The notes under the pieces: generated by a model
Database searches by the model: none
What the model saw: the letters and a program-made list of their open reading frames with translations, nothing else
Told to the model about the DNA's origin: nothing
Shown: piece after piece, positions 4,694 through 5,210 of the stretch
How positions within the stretch are numbered: position 1 is the stretch's first letter
Layout of the letters: each line of letters opens with the position of its first letter
From: Bacillota bacterium
GTDB taxonomy: Bacteria; Bacillota_C; Negativicutes; JAEYSJ01
Direction of reading: 5' to 3'
Assembly: GCA_023434855.1 (NCBI GenBank)
Contig: JAEYSJ010000142.1
Location: 1 to 5,210, forward strand
DNA: 5,210 bases
Position numbers and translations under genes: made by a program

Positions 4694-5210
4694 TTACTGC
4701 AAAGAATTCAACTCTGTCCTTGCTTCCTCTAAATTCGGCTGAAGAGATAACGCCTTAATAAAGTCACTTTTTGCTTCTTCAAGCATGCCTTTTGCCTTGT
4801 AGGCTCTACCACGAACAATATAAGTCCATGACCAAGATTCAGCCTCAATATCCTTTGTACAATCTGCAATTGCCTTATCATAGTCGCCCATTTCAAAATA
4901 AGTTACCCCTGTATAGTGATATAAATTCTTAATAAAACTCGGATCATATTTAGGAATAGCTCTATAAGCCTCAAGTGCCTCATCAAAATAGCCGTGGGCA
5001 CGCAATATTTCACCTGTGCTCATTAATAAATTACTTATATCGGCCCAATTGGCAGTTGCATTTTCGGATAATAGCTTCAATGCCTGATCTAGGTCAGTTT
5101 TGACTAAGTAAAAATCTTTCGACATTCTATTGCCTATTATTGCCCTTTCGTAATAAGCAGATCCGTTCCGAGGATCTAGTTCTATTATTTTATTACAATT
5201 CTCCCACAAC
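4694..5210 (-). CDS. TPR-repeat protein, C-terminal part
   Basis: The last 172 codons or so of a gene whose beginning lies beyond the right edge; the frame is open to the window end and the first possible TTG at 5209 is not a credible start. The sequence is a run of tetratricopeptide repeats. The clearest two read LYHYTGVTYFEMGDYDKAIADCTKDI (about 96-121) and WTYIVRGRAYKAKGMLEEAKSDFIKALSLQPN (about 128-159), with the canonical G..Y...G....A...(F/Y)..A(L/I)...P spacing. Two weaker repeats precede them (about 17-50 and 56-90), one with GEILRAHGYFDEALEAY. TPR arrays are helical scaffolds for protein-protein contacts; no enzymatic domain is visible in this part. No signal peptide or membrane segment can be judged without the N-terminus. 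The stop TAA is at 4696-4694, and the IS3 hairpin about 130 nt further probably terminates the message. Confidence 0.85.
   Translation of the reverse strand, partial: LWENCNKIIELDPRNGSAYYERAIIGNRMSKDFYLVKTDLDQALKLLSENATANWADISNLLMSTGEILRAHGYFDEALEAYRAIPKYDPSFIKNLYHYTGVTYFEMGDYDKAIADCTKDIEAESWSWTYIVRGRAYKAKGMLEEAKSDFIKALSLQPNLEEARTELNSLQ

Noticed and set aside
4549..4758. Plus-strand frame of 69 codons
   Set aside because: Spans the IS3 terminator, the inverted repeat end and the antisense of the TPR gene stop; no coding character.
1..5210. CRISPR array, toxin-antitoxin pair, phage or defence system
   Set aside because: No regularly spaced repeats, no paired small genes with antitoxin features, and no phage or defence domains were seen on either strand.

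Overview
The window looks like chromosome of a low-GC Bacillota (Firmicutes) bacterium. Supporting signs are purine-rich Shine-Dalgarno sites (AAGGAGG, GGAGG), a near-consensus sigma-A promoter (TTGACA-17-TATTAT) and GTG starts. A Negativicutes or clostridial host is possible, but I cannot fix the genus. The left part (about 1-1300) is visibly richer in G+C than the AT-rich stretch at about 2500-4200.

Layout. Positions 1-112 (minus) are the first 37 codons of a PEP synthase / pyruvate-phosphate dikinase type enzyme. A 280-nt gap follows. Positions 393-1235 (minus) encode a TrmB-family regulator, divergent from a DMT/EamA-type 10-helix permease (1369-2268, plus). The 133-bp divergent gap holds a strong promoter toward the permease, with a perfect TAGCTACC-CA-GGTAGCTA inverted repeat at its expected transcription start. 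A strong intrinsic terminator at 2363-2403 closes the permease unit, and a possible 21-codon ORF lies just before it. Positions 2498-2904 (minus) hold the wreck of a LysR-type regulator: start ATG changed to ACG, an in-frame stop, a large internal deletion and frameshifts. Upstream of it on the same strand is an FUSC / aromatic-acid-exporter-like membrane protein (2982-4028, minus).

The 4029-4693 stretch has no intact gene. It holds the putative promoter of the FUSC gene, a REP-like palindromic element (about 4253-4378), the 3' end of a decayed IS3-family element (about 4378-4607) with its terminator and inverted repeat, and an imperfect cruciform (4631-4672). Positions 4694-5210 (minus) are the C-terminal part of a TPR-repeat protein that runs off the right edge.

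How it fits together. The clearest regulatory unit is the TrmB-like regulator and the divergent EamA permease, probably an effector-responsive exporter pair. The LysR remnant beside the FUSC gene suggests a second regulator-transporter pair whose regulator has been lost. The rest is insertion-sequence and repeat debris. I see no phage, CRISPR, toxin-antitoxin or other defence system. The most notable items are the readable LysR remains, the operator-promoter arrangement at 1284-1336, and the repeat nested against the IS3 remnant.
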